Assembly (NCBI GenBank): GCA_963169345.1
Contig: CAUJCT010000048.1
Span: 1-64,000 of the forward strand
DNA length: 64,000 bases
Source: Bacteroidota bacterium
GTDB taxonomy: Bacteria > Bacteroidota > Bacteroidia > NS11-12g > UBA955
Direction: 5' to 3'
The notes beneath the pieces are model-generated. The model was not told where the DNA came from. It saw only the letters and a list, made by a program, of their open reading frames with translations, and did not search any database. Below, one piece after another: positions 39,872 through 51,751 of this stretch. Made by a program: the position numbers and the translations under genes. Position 1 is the first letter of the stretch; each line of letters opens with the position of its first letter.

Positions 39872-41569
39872 ATGGCTTATCGCTGGACGGCTTCCCCTAA
39901 ATTGAATGATCAAAAGGTTGAACAACTGGCTAACAGCATCAATGTCTCACCTGCAATAGCCACACTCCTGCTTCAAAGAGGAATCGAAACCTTCGACCAA
40001 GCTAAAAAATTCTTCCGTCCCCAACTCAACGATTTGTACGACCCTTTCCTTATGAAGGATATGGATAAAGCCGTTGAACGAATTAAATATGCCATCTCAA
40101 ATAAACAAAGATTTTTAGTCTATGGCGATTATGATGTTGATGGTACTACATCCGTTTCCATCGTCTATTCGTTTTTCAGGAAACTAACGCCCAACATCGA
40201 ATACTATATCCCCGACCGCTACAAAGAAGGATATGGTGTATCAAAAATCGGGATCGACTATGCCATTCAAACCGGAGTTAATCTCATAATAGCACTCGAC
40301 TGTGGCACCCGTTCCATTGAGCTAATTCAATATGCGAAAGACAATGGGATCGATTTTATAGTCTGCGATCACCACCTTCCGGGAGAAGATTTGCCAGATG
40401 CCATAGCATTGCTTAATCCAAAAAGAAAAGATTGCGAATATCCCTATAAGGAACTCTCTGGTTGTGGTATTGGATTCAAACTTCTTCAAGCTTATACCCA
40501 GGCTTCAGACATGCCAGATGAGGAAGTATACCGCTACCTCGATCTTGTAGCTGTCAGTACCTGCAGCGATATCGTCGAAATTAGAGATGAAAATCGAATT
40601 CTAGTTTACTACGGCTTAAAAAAAATCAACGAAGACCCATGCATTGGGCTTCAAGCTTTATTACAAAGTTATGCCATCAAACAGGAATACGACGTCTCTG
40701 ATATCGTATTCGGAATTGGACCAAAAATCAATGCGGCAGGCCGTATCGCCGATGCTCGTTCTTCTGTCAAATTACTTATCGAAGAGGACTTCCATCAGGC
40801 GCTGACTCTATCCAAAACGCTGAATGAGAACAACTCCGAAAGAAAAGATATTGACAACGATATCACTAAGGAAGCGATGGATATTCTCGAAACCAGTGAG
40901 GAGCTCAGATCACGTAACAGCACTGTGCTCTACAGCGAGAAATGGCACAAAGGTGTGATAGGTATTGTTGCTTCCCGTTTGATTGAAACTTACTACAAAC
41001 CTACTATCATCTTCTCTGAAGTGAATGGTATGCTGACGGGTTCGGCAAGAAGTATTAAAGATTTTGATGTCCATGAAGCCATTGGTGCCTGCGGCGACCT
41101 TGTCATCCAATATGGAGGTCACAAATACGCTGCTGGTTTAACCATTCGCAAAGAATCATTTGAAGCTTTCACAAAAAAGTTTGAAGAGATTGTTACGCTC
41201 AACACCTCCGAAGAATTACTTACTCCCGAAATTGAGTATGATATGGAACTTAATTTCTCTGATATAACTTCCAATTTCTTCAAAGTTCTCGACCAGTTCA
41301 AACCACATGGTCCGGGTAATATGGTGCCTATTTTCAGAACCAACAACTTGTTAGACGCCGGTAGCCGGGTAGTCAAAGAAAAGCATTTAAAATTGGTGGC
41401 CATTCAAAAGGGCATAAGATTTGACGGAATAGGATTTAATATGGGTGATTTCTATTCTATTATTGGCAAAAATCAACCCTTTGATATTTGTTATTCTCTG
41501 GAGATGAACGAATTCAAAGGCAATAAAAACCTCCAACTGAAAGTTAGAGACATCCGGCCATCTTTATGA
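39872..41569 (+). CDS. recJ: single-stranded-DNA-specific exonuclease RecJ
   Basis: [61 protein letters not shown]. Confidence 0.97.
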   Translation: MAYRWTASPKLNDQKVEQLANSINVSPAIATLLLQRGIETFDQAKKFFRPQLNDLYDPFLMKDMDKAVERIKYAISNKQRFLVYGDYDVDGTTSVSIVYSFFRKLTPNIEYYIPDRYKEGYGVSKIGIDYAIQTGVNLIIALDCGTRSIELIQYAKDNGIDFIVCDHHLPGEDLPDAIALLNPKRKDCEYPYKELSGCGIGFKLLQAYTQASDMPDEEVYRYLDLVAVSTCSDIVEIRDENRILVYYGLKKINEDPCIGLQALLQSYAIKQEYDVSDIVFGIGPKINAAGRIADARSSVKLLIEEDFHQALTLSKTLNENNSERKDIDNDITKEAMDILETSEELRSRNSTVLYSEKWHKGVIGIVASRLIETYYKPTIIFSEVNGMLTGSARSIKDFDVHEAIGACGDLVIQYGGHKYAAGLTIRKESFEAFTKKFEEIVTLNTSEELLTPEIEYDMELNFSDITSNFFKVLDQFKPHGPGNMVPIFRTNNLLDAGSRVVKEKHLKLVAIQKGIRFDGIGFNMGDFYSIIGKNQPFDICYSLEMNEFKGNKNLQLKVRDIRPSL

Positions 41570-42318
41570 AACTAAGAGCAGAAAAATTAGTCAAACAATA
41601 CAAACAAAAGAGAGTCGTCAATGATGTTTCTATATATGTAGAGCAAGGCGAAATCGTTGGATTACTCGGACCTAATGGTGCCGGAAAGACAACCTCTTTT
41701 TACATGACTGTTGGCTTGGTAAAACCGGATGAAGGCCATATTTATCTGGATGATGAAGACATCACTGAACTTCCTATGTACAAAAGAGCTCAGAAAGGTG
41801 TTGGCTATTTGCCGCAGGAAGCTTCTGTGTATCGCGACTTATCTGTTGAAGACAATATACTGGCAGTTTTAGAACTCACTAAAATGACCAAGGCTCAGCA
41901 GCACGAAAAATTAGAAAGTCTACTGGATGAATTCAGTTTGCACCGTGTCAGAAAAAATCTGGGTAAAGTATTGAGCGGTGGAGAAAGAAGACGTACCGAA
42001 ATTGCACGCGCTCTCGCTACCGATCCAAAATTTATTTTGCTGGATGAACCTTTCGCAGGTGTTGACCCCATAGCTGTTGAGGATATTCAAACGATAGTTT
42101 ACAAACTCAAAAGTAAAAATATTGGCATTCTGATTACCGATCACAATGTTCAGGAAACATTGAGTATTACCGACCGAGCTTATCTTCTTTTCGAAGGTAA
42201 ATTGCTGAAACAAGGTACTGCTAAAGAATTAGCTGAAGACGAATTAGTTCGAAAAGTTTATCTGGGTAAAAACTTTATTCTCAGAAGAGCGTTGTCTATA
42301 AATAAACCCGAAGATTGA
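41566..42318 (+). CDS. lptB: LPS export ABC transporter ATP-binding protein
   Basis: [105 protein letters not shown]. Confidence 0.96.
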   Translation: MKLRAEKLVKQYKQKRVVNDVSIYVEQGEIVGLLGPNGAGKTTSFYMTVGLVKPDEGHIYLDDEDITELPMYKRAQKGVGYLPQEASVYRDLSVEDNILAVLELTKMTKAQQHEKLESLLDEFSLHRVRKNLGKVLSGGERRRTEIARALATDPKFILLDEPFAGVDPIAVEDIQTIVYKLKSKNIGILITDHNVQETLSITDRAYLLFEGKLLKQGTAKELAEDELVRKVYLGKNFILRRALSINKPED

Positions 42319-42875
42319 ATCACCTCATTATAGGACTCGGAAATGTTGGCTTGCAATACGACGGAACCCGCCACAATATTGGGTTCGATGTAGTTGATGC
42401 ATTTGCCAAAGAACTTAATTGCACGTTTACATTAGGCAAAAATGCCATGATTGCTGAAGGTCGACTTAAGAACAAGACTTTTATGCTTATAAAACCTACT
42501 ACTTTTATGAATCTGAGTGGTAAGGCAGTAAGTCACTATTTGCAACAAACTAAGGTGCCTTTAGAAAACATATTGGTTATTACAGATGATCTGGCACTGG
42601 ATTTAGGCACTATTCGCATAAGAAGCAAAGGCAGTCACGGAGGACATAATGGTTTGCGAAATATAGAAGAAGTGCTGGGTACCCAACAATATCCCAGAAT
42701 GAGATTTGGCATTGGCAACCAGTTCGACAAACACCGTCAAATCGACTTTGTTCTTGGTAAATGGAAGTCAGATGAACAGCCTGTAATTAATGAGAAAACC
42801 ACAAAAGCTGTTGAGGCCATTCAATCGTTTATTTTAGAAGGTATTTCACAAGCAATGACCAAATACAATGGATAA
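42315..42875 (+). CDS. pth: peptidyl-tRNA hydrolase (TTG start)
   Basis: [71 protein letters not shown]. Confidence 0.95.
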   Translation: MNHLIIGLGNVGLQYDGTRHNIGFDVVDAFAKELNCTFTLGKNAMIAEGRLKNKTFMLIKPTTFMNLSGKAVSHYLQQTKVPLENILVITDDLALDLGTIRIRSKGSHGGHNGLRNIEEVLGTQQYPRMRFGIGNQFDKHRQIDFVLGKWKSDEQPVINEKTTKAVEAIQSFILEGISQAMTKYNG

Positions 42876-43275
42876 ATTTCAATACGATCACGAACTGAAA
42901 TTTAAAGTAAGAGACTATGAACTGGATTTACAAGGTATAGTTAACAATTCGACTTACATGAATTATCTGGAACATGCCCGACACGAATATCTGGATGCAA
43001 AAGGAGTAAACTTTAATCAATTGCACCAGGATGGTTTTGACGCTGTAGTGGTAAGAGCTGAAATTGACTATAAGAAATCACTTAAAAGCGGCGATCACTT
43101 TGTTGTAAGAACCGGGGTTACAAGGGAAGGCAGATTAAGACTGGTTTTCAATCAACAGATAATCCGGGTTTCAGACCAGGCACTCATGATCAATGCCAAA
43201 ATTTATGCTGCCTGTATACACAACAACCGACCAATAGAGCCTCTCTTTATTTTAGAAAAAATCGGCCTTCTTTAA
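42868..43275 (+). CDS. acyl-CoA thioesterase (hot-dog fold, 4HBT)
   Basis: FKVRDYELDLQGIVNNSTYMNYLEHARHEYLDAKGVNF. Confidence 0.88.
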   Translation: MDKFQYDHELKFKVRDYELDLQGIVNNSTYMNYLEHARHEYLDAKGVNFNQLHQDGFDAVVVRAEIDYKKSLKSGDHFVVRTGVTREGRLRLVFNQQIIRVSDQALMINAKIYAACIHNNRPIEPLFILEKIGLL

Positions 43276-43560
43276 ATAATTATTTCTTCGATTAAAAATA
43301 CTTCCGATTTCTGTTTTTAAATTGACATTAAAACTGCATTAAAATCAGTTAGCATGATTAAGGTCATATTGATGCTTAAAATTTAAGAAGACACACCTCA
43401 GCAAACCGCCTGAAAATATTGGATTCACAGAATGTCTGACTGAATAGAATTTACTCTTATAGACAGTTGTTAAAAAATATGAAAATAAATTCGTTCAGAC
43501 CTATGAGATTACATAATAAAATGTAATTTTGCATCCATTATTTAAATTAAGCGTTTAAAA

Positions 43561-43941
43561 ATGACTTTTCTAATTGTTGATGGAGGTTTACAAACCTACC
43601 TACCGATTCTCTTCATGTTTATTGCTGCAATGGGCTTTATTGTCACCTCCATGTTTGCCACGCACTATCTTGGTCCGAAGAGAAAATCAAAAGTAAAAGA
43701 TGAAGCTTTCGAATGTGGTGTTGAATCACAGGGTAATGCCAGAACTCCTTTTTCAATCAAATATTTTTTAGTTGCCATTTTGTTCGTGTTATTCGACGTA
43801 GAGGTTATTTTCATGTATCCCTGGGCAGTCAACTTTAAAAATCTGGGTGTTTTAGGATTGATTGAAATGTTTATGTTTATGGGTTTCCTGGTTTTAGGAC
43901 TCATTTACATCATCAAAAAAGGTGCTCTTAAATGGGAATAA
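43561..43941 (+). CDS. nuoA: NADH-quinone oxidoreductase subunit A
   Basis: KDEAFECGVESQGNARTPFSIKYFLVAILFVLFDVEVIFMYPWA. Confidence 0.97.
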   Translation: MTFLIVDGGLQTYLPILFMFIAAMGFIVTSMFATHYLGPKRKSKVKDEAFECGVESQGNARTPFSIKYFLVAILFVLFDVEVIFMYPWAVNFKNLGVLGLIEMFMFMGFLVLGLIYIIKKGALKWE

Positions 43942-43988
43942 GTTAAAACAGATAACGCTTAGTTTTGTTAATTTAAGAAAATAATTCA

Positions 43989-44537
43989 ATGAGTACAGTC
44001 GATATAAAACCAGAATACAAACCTGAAGGTGTAGAAGGTGCAGGATTTTTTGCCACTTCACTCGATAAGGTAGTTGGTTTGGCCAGAGCAAATTCTCTGT
44101 GGCCTCTTCCCTTCGCTACTTCCTGTTGTGGAATTGAGTTCATGGCAACAATGGCCTCTCACTACGACTTATCAAGGTTCGGTTCAGAGCGTTTAAGTTT
44201 CTCTCCACGTCAGGCAGATTTATTGATGGTAATGGGTACCATTTCTAAAAAACTGGCTCCGGTGCTTAGACAGGTTTACGAACAGATGGCAGAACCAAAA
44301 TGGGTACTCAGCATGGGTGCTTGTGCCAGCAGTGGTGGTATTTTTGATACTTACAGCGTTTTGCAAGGTATAGACAGAGTCATTCCGGTGGATGTTTATA
44401 TCCCAGGCTGCCCTCCACGCCCTGAACAAGTATTGGATGGTATCTTAAGAATACAGGAATTATCTAAAAACGAAAGTCTGAGAATGAGAAATTCTCCTGA
44501 ATATAAAGCTAAATTAGCCCTTTATGGTATCGAATGA
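43989..44537 (+). CDS. nuoB: NADH-quinone oxidoreductase subunit B
   Basis: [58 protein letters not shown]. Confidence 0.98.
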   Translation: MSTVDIKPEYKPEGVEGAGFFATSLDKVVGLARANSLWPLPFATSCCGIEFMATMASHYDLSRFGSERLSFSPRQADLLMVMGTISKKLAPVLRQVYEQMAEPKWVLSMGACASSGGIFDTYSVLQGIDRVIPVDVYIPGCPPRPEQVLDGILRIQELSKNESLRMRNSPEYKAKLALYGIE

Positions 44538-44538
44538 G

Positions 44539-45045
44539 ATGACTATACAACTGAAAGAAAAGATAGAGACGCTGCTTAAAGAGAAATTTCCAAATGCAGT
44601 ATTAAATGTCTCTGTAGAATATGATTTTCCGGTTTTTGAAATTGAAAAAAATGCCATGCTGGACGTCATTACTTTTCTGAAAAATGCTCCAGAAACCGGT
44701 TTTGGATTCCTGACCACCATGGCCGGACTTCATTATCCTGATAATGCTGACAAAGAATTCGGCATGATGTATCAGTTGCATAAACTTGAAACAAACGAAC
44801 GCATACGACTTAAAGTCTTTACATCTAAAAATGATTTAAAAATCCCAAGTCTTACTCACTTGTGGCCAACTGCAAACTGGATGGAAAGACAAGAATACGA
44901 TTTCTTCGGTTTTAATTTTACAGGTCATCCTAATCTTGTTCGTATTCTCAATATGGACGAGATGAACTATTTCCCATTGAGAAAAGAATATCCTTTGGAA
45001 GATGGCTCCAGAGATGACAAAAACGATAAGATGTTCGGCAGATAA
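44539..45045 (+). CDS. nuoC: NADH-quinone oxidoreductase subunit C
   Basis: PSLTHLWPTANWMERQEYDFFGFNFTGHPNLVRILNMDEMNYFPLRKEYPLED. Confidence 0.95.
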   Translation: MTIQLKEKIETLLKEKFPNAVLNVSVEYDFPVFEIEKNAMLDVITFLKNAPETGFGFLTTMAGLHYPDNADKEFGMMYQLHKLETNERIRLKVFTSKNDLKIPSLTHLWPTANWMERQEYDFFGFNFTGHPNLVRILNMDEMNYFPLRKEYPLEDGSRDDKNDKMFGR

Positions 45046-45056
45046 GATCACTTCAA

Positions 45057-46262
45057 ATGACTAAACAAGCAGAATCCAACCAAACGACTGAATCAGAGAA
45101 AGTCTATAACATAATCAACCTTGGTCCTACTCACCCGGCTACCCATGGTATTTTCCAGAATATCCTTAAAATGGATGGTGAAATCATCATGGATGCAGAG
45201 CCAACTGTTGGTTATATCCACCGTGCTTTCGAAAAAATAGCTGAACACCGTCCATATAATCAGATTACACCACTCACCGATCGTCTAAACTATTGCTCTT
45301 CCCCTATTAATAATATGGGCTGGCACATGACTGTCGAAAAACTGATTGGATGCGAAGTACCTAAACGTGCACAGTATATGAGAGTCATTATTATGGAACT
45401 CTCGCGTATTGCCGACCACGTCATTTGTACTACCATTATAGGACAAGATACAGGAGCAACAACTGGTTTCCTTTATTTCTTTCAAATGAGAGAGAAAATA
45501 TATGAAATTTTTGAAGAAATATGTGGTGCTCGTCTGACTACCAATATTGGCAGAATAGGTGGAATGGAGCGCGATTTCAGTGAAACAGCCTGGAAAAAAC
45601 TGGATATTTTCATGAAAGAATTTCCGGAGTACTTGAGCGAGTTCCAAAATCTGATTGAACGCAACAGAATCTTTATGGACAGAACCATAGACTGCGGCCC
45701 TATTAGTGCTGAGCGTGCTCTGGCTTACGGATTCACTGGTCCAAATTTGAGAGCTGCAGGTGTCGATTATGACATACGTGTTGCTATGCCATATTCCAGT
45801 TACGAAGATTTCGAATTCAATATCCCGGTTGGTCAAAATGGTGATACCTACGACCGCTTCATGGTGCGAATTCAGGAAATGTGGGAAAGCTTAAGTATCA
45901 TTCGCCAGGCTGTAGAGAAAATGCCTGAAGGACCATTCCATGCGGATGTACCAGAATTTTACCTGCCAAATAAAGAAGATGTCTACAGTAAAATGGAAGC
46001 TTTAATTTTCCATTTTAAAATTGTAATGGGAGAAACCGATGTTCCCAAAGGTGAAGTTTATCACTCTGTAGAAGGAGGCAATGGTGAACTTGGCTTCTAT
46101 CTGGTCAGTGACGGAGGTAGAGCGCCATACAGACTTCATTTCAGAAGACCATGCTTCATTTATTATCAGGCCTACCCGGAAATGATCATTAATGGATTGC
46201 TCAGTGATGCTATTTTAACACTCAGCAGTCTCAACGTAATCGCAGGTGAATTAGACGCATAA
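45057..46262 (+). CDS. nuoD: NADH-quinone oxidoreductase subunit D
   Basis: NLGPTHPATHGIFQNILKMDGEIIMDAEPTVGYIHRAFEKIAEHRPYNQITPLTDRLNYCS. Confidence 0.98.
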   Translation: MTKQAESNQTTESEKVYNIINLGPTHPATHGIFQNILKMDGEIIMDAEPTVGYIHRAFEKIAEHRPYNQITPLTDRLNYCSSPINNMGWHMTVEKLIGCEVPKRAQYMRVIIMELSRIADHVICTTIIGQDTGATTGFLYFFQMREKIYEIFEEICGARLTTNIGRIGGMERDFSETAWKKLDIFMKEFPEYLSEFQNLIERNRIFMDRTIDCGPISAERALAYGFTGPNLRAAGVDYDIRVAMPYSSYEDFEFNIPVGQNGDTYDRFMVRIQEMWESLSIIRQAVEKMPEGPFHADVPEFYLPNKEDVYSKMEALIFHFKIVMGETDVPKGEVYHSVEGGNGELGFYLVSDGGRAPYRLHFRRPCFIYYQAYPEMIINGLLSDAILTLSSLNVIAGELDA

Positions 46263-46798
46263 TGAATAACACAATGATGACAAATTCTCAAGATATACAA
46301 TTCAGTACCGAAGCTATGGAGAAAGTCCGTAAAATTATCAGTCGTTACCCGACTGGTAAACATAAGTCGGCCTTAATTCCCATACTTCATATCGCACAGG
46401 CTGAATTTGGAGGTTGGTTGAGTTCTCAAACAATGGACTATGTGGCTTCTATCCTAGAAATCCAACCAATAGAAGTATATGAAGTAGCTTCTTTCTATTC
46501 CATGTTTAATCTTCAACCAGTTGGCAATTGCCTGATAGAGGTTTGCAGAACCAGCAGCTGCTGGCTGTGTGGCGCAGAAGATATTATCGACCATATAGAA
46601 AATAAATTAGGTATCACAGTTGGTGAAACTACTCCGGATGGCATGTTCACTCTAAAAGCTGTGGAATGCCTTGGTAGCTGCGGCACTGCTCCTATGATGC
46701 AGGTTGGAGCTGATTACCATGAAAACCTTACCATCGAGAAGGTTGACAACTTACTTGACCAATTTAAAACCGATAACAAAAAGAGCAGATATTGTTAG
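46262..46798 (+). CDS. nuoE: NADH-quinone oxidoreductase subunit E (24 kDa)
   Basis: EVYEVASFYSMFNLQPVGNCLIEVCRTSSCWLCGAEDI...VECLGSCGTAPMMQVG. Confidence 0.96.
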   Translation: MNNTMMTNSQDIQFSTEAMEKVRKIISRYPTGKHKSALIPILHIAQAEFGGWLSSQTMDYVASILEIQPIEVYEVASFYSMFNLQPVGNCLIEVCRTSSCWLCGAEDIIDHIENKLGITVGETTPDGMFTLKAVECLGSCGTAPMMQVGADYHENLTIEKVDNLLDQFKTDNKKSRYC

Positions 46799-46800
46799 GC

Positions 46801-48132
46801 ATGAGCAGAAAACTCCTTTTAAAGAACGACCATATTCAAGGCATAAATACCCTGAAAACCTATAAGGAAAACGGAGGTTATTCGGTACTTGAAAAAGCGC
46901 TTAAAGGCATGAGCCCGGATGCAATAGTTGAGGAAGTAAAAAAATCCGGCTTAAGAGGTCGTGGTGGTGCAGGCTTCCCTACTGGCATGAAGTGGAGCTT
47001 CCTTGCAAAGCCTGAAGGTGTGCCTCGTTATCTTGTTTGCAACGCAGACGAAAGTGAACCTGGTACATTTAAAGACAGATACCTGATGGAACGCATACCG
47101 CATCTTTTGGTAGAAGGTATGATTCTCTCGAGTTTTGCTTTGGGCGCAAATACATCTTATATCTACATACGTGGTGAATATTTTTATGTTTCACGCATTC
47201 TGGAGCAAGCCATAGAAGAAGCTTATCAGGCTGGTTATCTAGGTAAAAATATTTTAGGTACTGGCTTTGATCTCGACTTATATGTACAGGTGGGAGCCGG
47301 AGCATATATCTGTGGTGAAGAAACAGCCTTGCTTGAAAGTCTGGAAGGTAAAAGAGGCAATCCTCGTATTAAACCTCCATTCCCTGCAGTTGCGGGTCTT
47401 TATGGTTGCCCTACTGTCGTCAATAACGTTGAAACCATAGCAGCTGTCGTTCCAATTATTGAAATGGGAGGCGATGAGTACGCTAAGATTGGTATTGGCA
47501 AAAGTACTGGTACAAAATTAATTTCAGCATCAGGTCATATCAATAAACCTGGCGTATATGAGATAGAACTTGGACTTCCAGTGGAAGAATTTATATTTTC
47601 AGAAGAATGGTGCGGAGGTATTAAAGGTGGAAGGAAATTAAAAGCAGTTGTAGCAGGAGGTTCTTCTGTTCCAATCTTGCCGGCTGACTTAATCCTGAAA
47701 ACTGCTAATGGTGAGCCTAGATTAATGAGTTATGAAAGTTTAGGTGAAGGTGGATTCGTTACCGGTACTATGTTAGGTTCCGGTGGATTCATAGTGATGG
47801 ATGAAGATACCAGCATTGTGAAAAATTTATATACTTTCTCAAGATTCTATCACCACGAAAGTTGCGGTCAGTGCAGTCCTTGCCGTGAAGGTACAGGATG
47901 GATGGAGCGCATCTTAAAAAAGATACTGGATGGAAGAGGTTCCCTAGCTGACATCGATTTACTCTGGGATATTCAAAGCAAAATTGAAGGTAAGACTATT
48001 TGCCCTCTTGGTGAAGCTGCTGCATGGCCTGTAGCTGCTGCTATCAGACATTTCCGTCCTGAATTTGAAGCTTATGTTACCAATCCAGACAGCATCAAAG
48101 ACATCAAACATTATTACAGATTGAAAAACTAA
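46801..48132 (+). CDS. nuoF: NADH-quinone oxidoreductase subunit F (51 kDa)
   Basis: [75 protein letters not shown]. Confidence 0.98.
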   Translation: MSRKLLLKNDHIQGINTLKTYKENGGYSVLEKALKGMSPDAIVEEVKKSGLRGRGGAGFPTGMKWSFLAKPEGVPRYLVCNADESEPGTFKDRYLMERIPHLLVEGMILSSFALGANTSYIYIRGEYFYVSRILEQAIEEAYQAGYLGKNILGTGFDLDLYVQVGAGAYICGEETALLESLEGKRGNPRIKPPFPAVAGLYGCPTVVNNVETIAAVVPIIEMGGDEYAKIGIGKSTGTKLISASGHINKPGVYEIELGLPVEEFIFSEEWCGGIKGGRKLKAVVAGGSSVPILPADLILKTANGEPRLMSYESLGEGGFVTGTMLGSGGFIVMDEDTSIVKNLYTFSRFYHHESCGQCSPCREGTGWMERILKKILDGRGSLADIDLLWDIQSKIEGKTICPLGEAAAWPVAAAIRHFRPEFEAYVTNPDSIKDIKHYYRLKN

Positions 48133-48155
48133 AGAGTCATTTAATACATCGAACA

Positions 48156-49193
48156 ATGCCTAAAATTACCATAGACGATATTCCAATAGAAGTTCCTGAA
48201 GGCACTACCATACTCCAGGCTGCAAGAATGATTGGTGGAGATATAGTTCCTCCGGCCATGTGTTACTACAGCAAACTGGAAACCAGTGGTGGCTATTGCC
48301 GTACTTGTATTGTTAAAGTAGAACAAGGTTCTGCCAAAGATCCCCGTCCTATGCCTAAACCTGTGGCAAGTTGCCGTACAACTGTCATGGATGGCATGGT
48401 AGTCAGAAACATTACTTCACCAGAAAATCTGGAAGCCAGAGCAGGTGTTGTTGAGTTTTTACTTTTGAATCATCCTTTGGACTGTCCGGTTTGTGATCAG
48501 GCTGGTGAATGTCATTTGCAGGATTTATCATACGAGCACGGTAAAGAAGCTACCAGAAACGAATTTGAAAGAAGAGAATACGACCCAATAGATATTGGAG
48601 ATAAAATCAAATTGCACATGAACCGCTGTATCCTTTGCTATCGCTGCGTTAAAGTAGCCGATCAGCTTACAGATGGCCGCTGCCATGGCGTCATCAACAG
48701 AGGTGAGCATGCTGAAATTTCTACTTATATCGAGAAAGCTATTGACAATGATTTCTCTGGAAATATGATAGATGTTTGCCCTGTAGGTGCATTAACAGAC
48801 AGAACTTTCCGATTTAAAAGTCGTGTTTGGTTTACTAAACCAGTTGATGCCCATCGCAACTGCGATAAATGTTGTGGTAAAGTAAGACTTTGGAACCAGG
48901 GTGAAGAAGTATTGCGTGTTACAGCAAGAAAAGATCAGTGGGGTGAAGTAGAAGATAATGACGATGGTTCAACAGCCTGGATTTGCAATGAATGTCGCTT
49001 TGAAAAGAAAAATCTCAGTGACTGGACAATTGAAGGTCCGAGTGATATCAGCAGACATTCTGTTATTTCAGCTAACCACTACGAAACATTAAGATCAATT
49101 CAAACCAACACATTGAAAATGATGGGTGCAAAACCACATGGTGTTAAGGTTGAACTTGGAGAAGGTGCACTTGACCCAAATAATCAGAAATAG
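48156..49193 (+). CDS. nuoG: NADH-quinone oxidoreductase subunit G, short form (345 aa, Fe-S N-terminal part only)
   Basis: HPLDCPVCDQAGECHLQDLSYEHG; MNRCILCYRCVKV; HRNCDKCCGKVRLWNQ...WICNECRF; no molybdopterin-oxidoreductase domain. Confidence 0.92.
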   Translation: MPKITIDDIPIEVPEGTTILQAARMIGGDIVPPAMCYYSKLETSGGYCRTCIVKVEQGSAKDPRPMPKPVASCRTTVMDGMVVRNITSPENLEARAGVVEFLLLNHPLDCPVCDQAGECHLQDLSYEHGKEATRNEFERREYDPIDIGDKIKLHMNRCILCYRCVKVADQLTDGRCHGVINRGEHAEISTYIEKAIDNDFSGNMIDVCPVGALTDRTFRFKSRVWFTKPVDAHRNCDKCCGKVRLWNQGEEVLRVTARKDQWGEVEDNDDGSTAWICNECRFEKKNLSDWTIEGPSDISRHSVISANHYETLRSIQTNTLKMMGAKPHGVKVELGEGALDPNNQK

Positions 49194-49199
49194 ACAAAT

Positions 49200-50225
49200 A
49201 TGGATCCACTGCTTATAAAAGCCATAATCGTATTAATAGTTTTCGCCATTACACTTCTGGTTGCAACATATTCGACCTGGGGTGAAAGAAAAGTGGCAGC
49301 TTTCCTGCAAGACAGGGTTGGACCAGACCGCGCCGGACCAGCTGGTTTATTTCAGCCATTGGCAGATGCTGTGAAAATGTTCATGAAGGAAGAAATTATT
49401 CCTTCTGTTTCAAATAAATGGCTATTCGTCCTGGGCCCTTGTATTTCCATGCTCACAGCTCTTATGACGGGTGTTGTGATTCCATGGGGTGGTGAACTGA
49501 CAATTGCCGGTCAAACATTTGATTTGCAAATAGTCGATTTAAACATCGGTATACTCTACTTATTTGGTGTTGTATCACTTGGAGTATATGGTATAATGAT
49601 TGGTGGATGGGCCTCTAACAATAAATACTCTTTGTTAGGTGCTATTCGTGCTTCATCTCAAATGATCAGCTATGAAATAGCCATGGGTCTGGCAATTGTA
49701 GCTCTTGTTATGACAACAGGAACACTTAGCCTGAAAGAAATTGTCCAACAACAGGACGCAGGATTTGCTAATATAGTTTATCAACCTTTGGGTTTTATCA
49801 TATTTTTAATTTGTGCTTTTGCAGAAACCAACAGAGCTCCATTCGATTTACCTGAATGTGAAACAGAATTGATAGGTGGATATCATACTGAATATTCATC
49901 CATGAAACTCGGATTCTTTCTTTTCGCAGAGTACATCAATATGTTTGTATCTTCCATGGTTATTGTCAGTTTCTATTTTGGTGGTTACAATTTCCCATTC
50001 CAGCATGAAATTGGACTTGAAGGCAATATTCTGACATTTGTACAAACAGGATTTTTCTTCCTGAAAGTTTCCTTCTTTGTATTCTTCTTCTGGTGGGTGA
50101 GATGGACTTTACCGCGATTCAGATACGATCAACTAATGAATTTGGGCTGGAAGGTATTATTGCCTTTAGCTCTTGTGAATATTTTCGTTACCGGTTTAAT
50201 CATGTATTTCACCGGCAACCTATAA
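49200..50225 (+). CDS. nuoH: NADH-quinone oxidoreductase subunit H
   Basis: GERKVAAFLQDRVGPDRAGPAGLFQPLADAVKMFMKE; FAETNRAPFDLPECETELIGGYHTEYSSMKLGFFLFAEY. Confidence 0.98.
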   Translation: MDPLLIKAIIVLIVFAITLLVATYSTWGERKVAAFLQDRVGPDRAGPAGLFQPLADAVKMFMKEEIIPSVSNKWLFVLGPCISMLTALMTGVVIPWGGELTIAGQTFDLQIVDLNIGILYLFGVVSLGVYGIMIGGWASNNKYSLLGAIRASSQMISYEIAMGLAIVALVMTTGTLSLKEIVQQQDAGFANIVYQPLGFIIFLICAFAETNRAPFDLPECETELIGGYHTEYSSMKLGFFLFAEYINMFVSSMVIVSFYFGGYNFPFQHEIGLEGNILTFVQTGFFFLKVSFFVFFFWWVRWTLPRFRYDQLMNLGWKVLLPLALVNIFVTGLIMYFTGNL

Positions 50226-50245
50226 ACCCCTAAGTACGAAAAAAA

Positions 50246-50848
50246 ATGCTAACGAACAGAAGCAAACAAGTAGTAAAAAGAGAAATGACCTGGTTTGAGA
50301 GGGCTTATTTTCCTGCCATTCTTCATGGTCTGAGTATTACTATAAAACACTTCTTTATGAAGAAGGCGACGGTGAAATATCCTGAGGTTAAAAGGGAATT
50401 TGCACCCGTATACCGCGGTCAGCACGTATTAAAGCGCGACGAAGCAGGTGCTGAAAGATGCACAGCTTGCGGACTTTGCGCTGTTGCCTGTCCTGCAGAA
50501 GCTATTACCATGACTGCTGCGGAAAGGAAAAAGGGTGAAGAAAATCTCTACAGAGAAGAGAAGTATGCATCCGTTTATGAAATCAATATGCTGAGATGTA
50601 TTTTCTGCGGATTGTGTGAAGAAGCTTGTCCTAAAGAAGCCATTTTCTTAACCGATAGAATTGTGCCAAGTACTTTTGAACGTGACAGCTTTGTTTATGG
50701 TAAAGACAAATTGGTAGAGCCAATTGACCAAAGAGTTGATGTCAGCAAACGTCAAACTCCCGCTGTTCTCGAATTTAAAAAAGATAAACATCACAAGCAC
50801 AACCTGACCTTTATGGATAAAGTGCTTGGAAAAGCTAAGAAACATTAA
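50246..50848 (+). CDS. nuoI: NADH-quinone oxidoreductase subunit I
   Basis: CTACGLCAVACPAEAITM and CIFCGLCEEACPKEAIFL 4Fe-4S motifs. Confidence 0.97.
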   Translation: MLTNRSKQVVKREMTWFERAYFPAILHGLSITIKHFFMKKATVKYPEVKREFAPVYRGQHVLKRDEAGAERCTACGLCAVACPAEAITMTAAERKKGEENLYREEKYASVYEINMLRCIFCGLCEEACPKEAIFLTDRIVPSTFERDSFVYGKDKLVEPIDQRVDVSKRQTPAVLEFKKDKHHKHNLTFMDKVLGKAKKH

Positions 50849-50904
50849 TAGTGGAAAAACAAGCAAAACATAAAACAACAAAATAATTTATTTCGCATCA
50901 GCTA

Positions 50905-51405
50905 ATGAACATTACTCAATATATTTTTTGGTTCCTGAGCTTTCTGGCTTTGCTGAGCGCATTGATGGTAGTCTTTTCCAAGAACCCGGTTTACAGTGTG
51001 CTTTACCTCATTATCACTTTCTTTGCAATTGCGGGTCATTATGTGTTAATGAGTGCTCAATTTTTGGCAGCAGTACACATTATAGTATATGCAGGTGCTA
51101 TAATGGTACTTTTCCTCTACACGATAATGATGTTGAATCTCAACAAGGAAACAGAACCACAAAAGAAAACCTATATACAGATTATAGCGATAGTTGCCCT
51201 GGGCTTACTAATGGTTACAATGATTGGTAGTATAAAGGGAGCAGAAGCAGCTCAGCCAATAGCAGATGCTGCCGGAATAGGAACTGTAGAAAAATTAGGA
51301 GATGTGTTGTTCAATAAATTCCTCCTGCCTTTCGAAGTATCGTCCATTTTATTCCTTTCAGCAATGGTAGGAGCAGTTTATTTATCTAAAAAGAATTTAC
51401 AATAA
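50905..51405 (+). CDS. nuoJ: NADH-quinone oxidoreductase subunit J
   Basis: [52 protein letters not shown]. Confidence 0.96.
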   Translation: MNITQYIFWFLSFLALLSALMVVFSKNPVYSVLYLIITFFAIAGHYVLMSAQFLAAVHIIVYAGAIMVLFLYTIMMLNLNKETEPQKKTYIQIIAIVALGLLMVTMIGSIKGAEAAQPIADAAGIGTVEKLGDVLFNKFLLPFEVSSILFLSAMVGAVYLSKKNLQ

Positions 51406-51725
51406 TGCAAGAAGTTATATCCGGAATTCCACTTGTCAATTACATATATATAAGTGCTGCCTTGTTTGGCATTGGTGCATTGGGCGTAATGGTCAGAAGA
51501 AATGCCATTGTACTGTTTATGTGCATTGAATTAATGCTGAATGCTGTTAACTTATTGCTGGTAGCTTTTTCGAGTTATCTGGGCGATACATCTGGTCAGG
51601 TGTTTGTTTTCTTTATTATGGCAGTTGCTGCAGCTGAAGTAGCAGTCGGTTTAGCAATACTTATAATGATATATCGCAACGCCAACACAACGGATACGGA
51701 AGTCCTTAATCAACTTAAATGGTAA
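51405..51725 (+). CDS. nuoK: NADH-quinone oxidoreductase subunit K
   Basis: [62 protein letters not shown]. Confidence 0.97.
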   Translation: MQEVISGIPLVNYIYISAALFGIGALGVMVRRNAIVLFMCIELMLNAVNLLLVAFSSYLGDTSGQVFVFFIMAVAAAEVAVGLAILIMIYRNANTTDTEVLNQLKW

Positions 51726-51751
51726 AATCAGTCGATAGCTATAAATAAAGA

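Noticed and set aside
43276-43560. Riboswitch or sRNA in the long leader upstream of nuoA
   Set aside because: Only a short AT-rich palindrome (CTTAAAATTTAAG) and a possible TAATTTTG box were seen; no recognisable riboswitch fold.
45285-45836. 183-aa minus-strand ORF antisense to nuoD
   Set aside because: Shadow ORF within the conserved nuoD coding sequence; no family signature or independent promoter.
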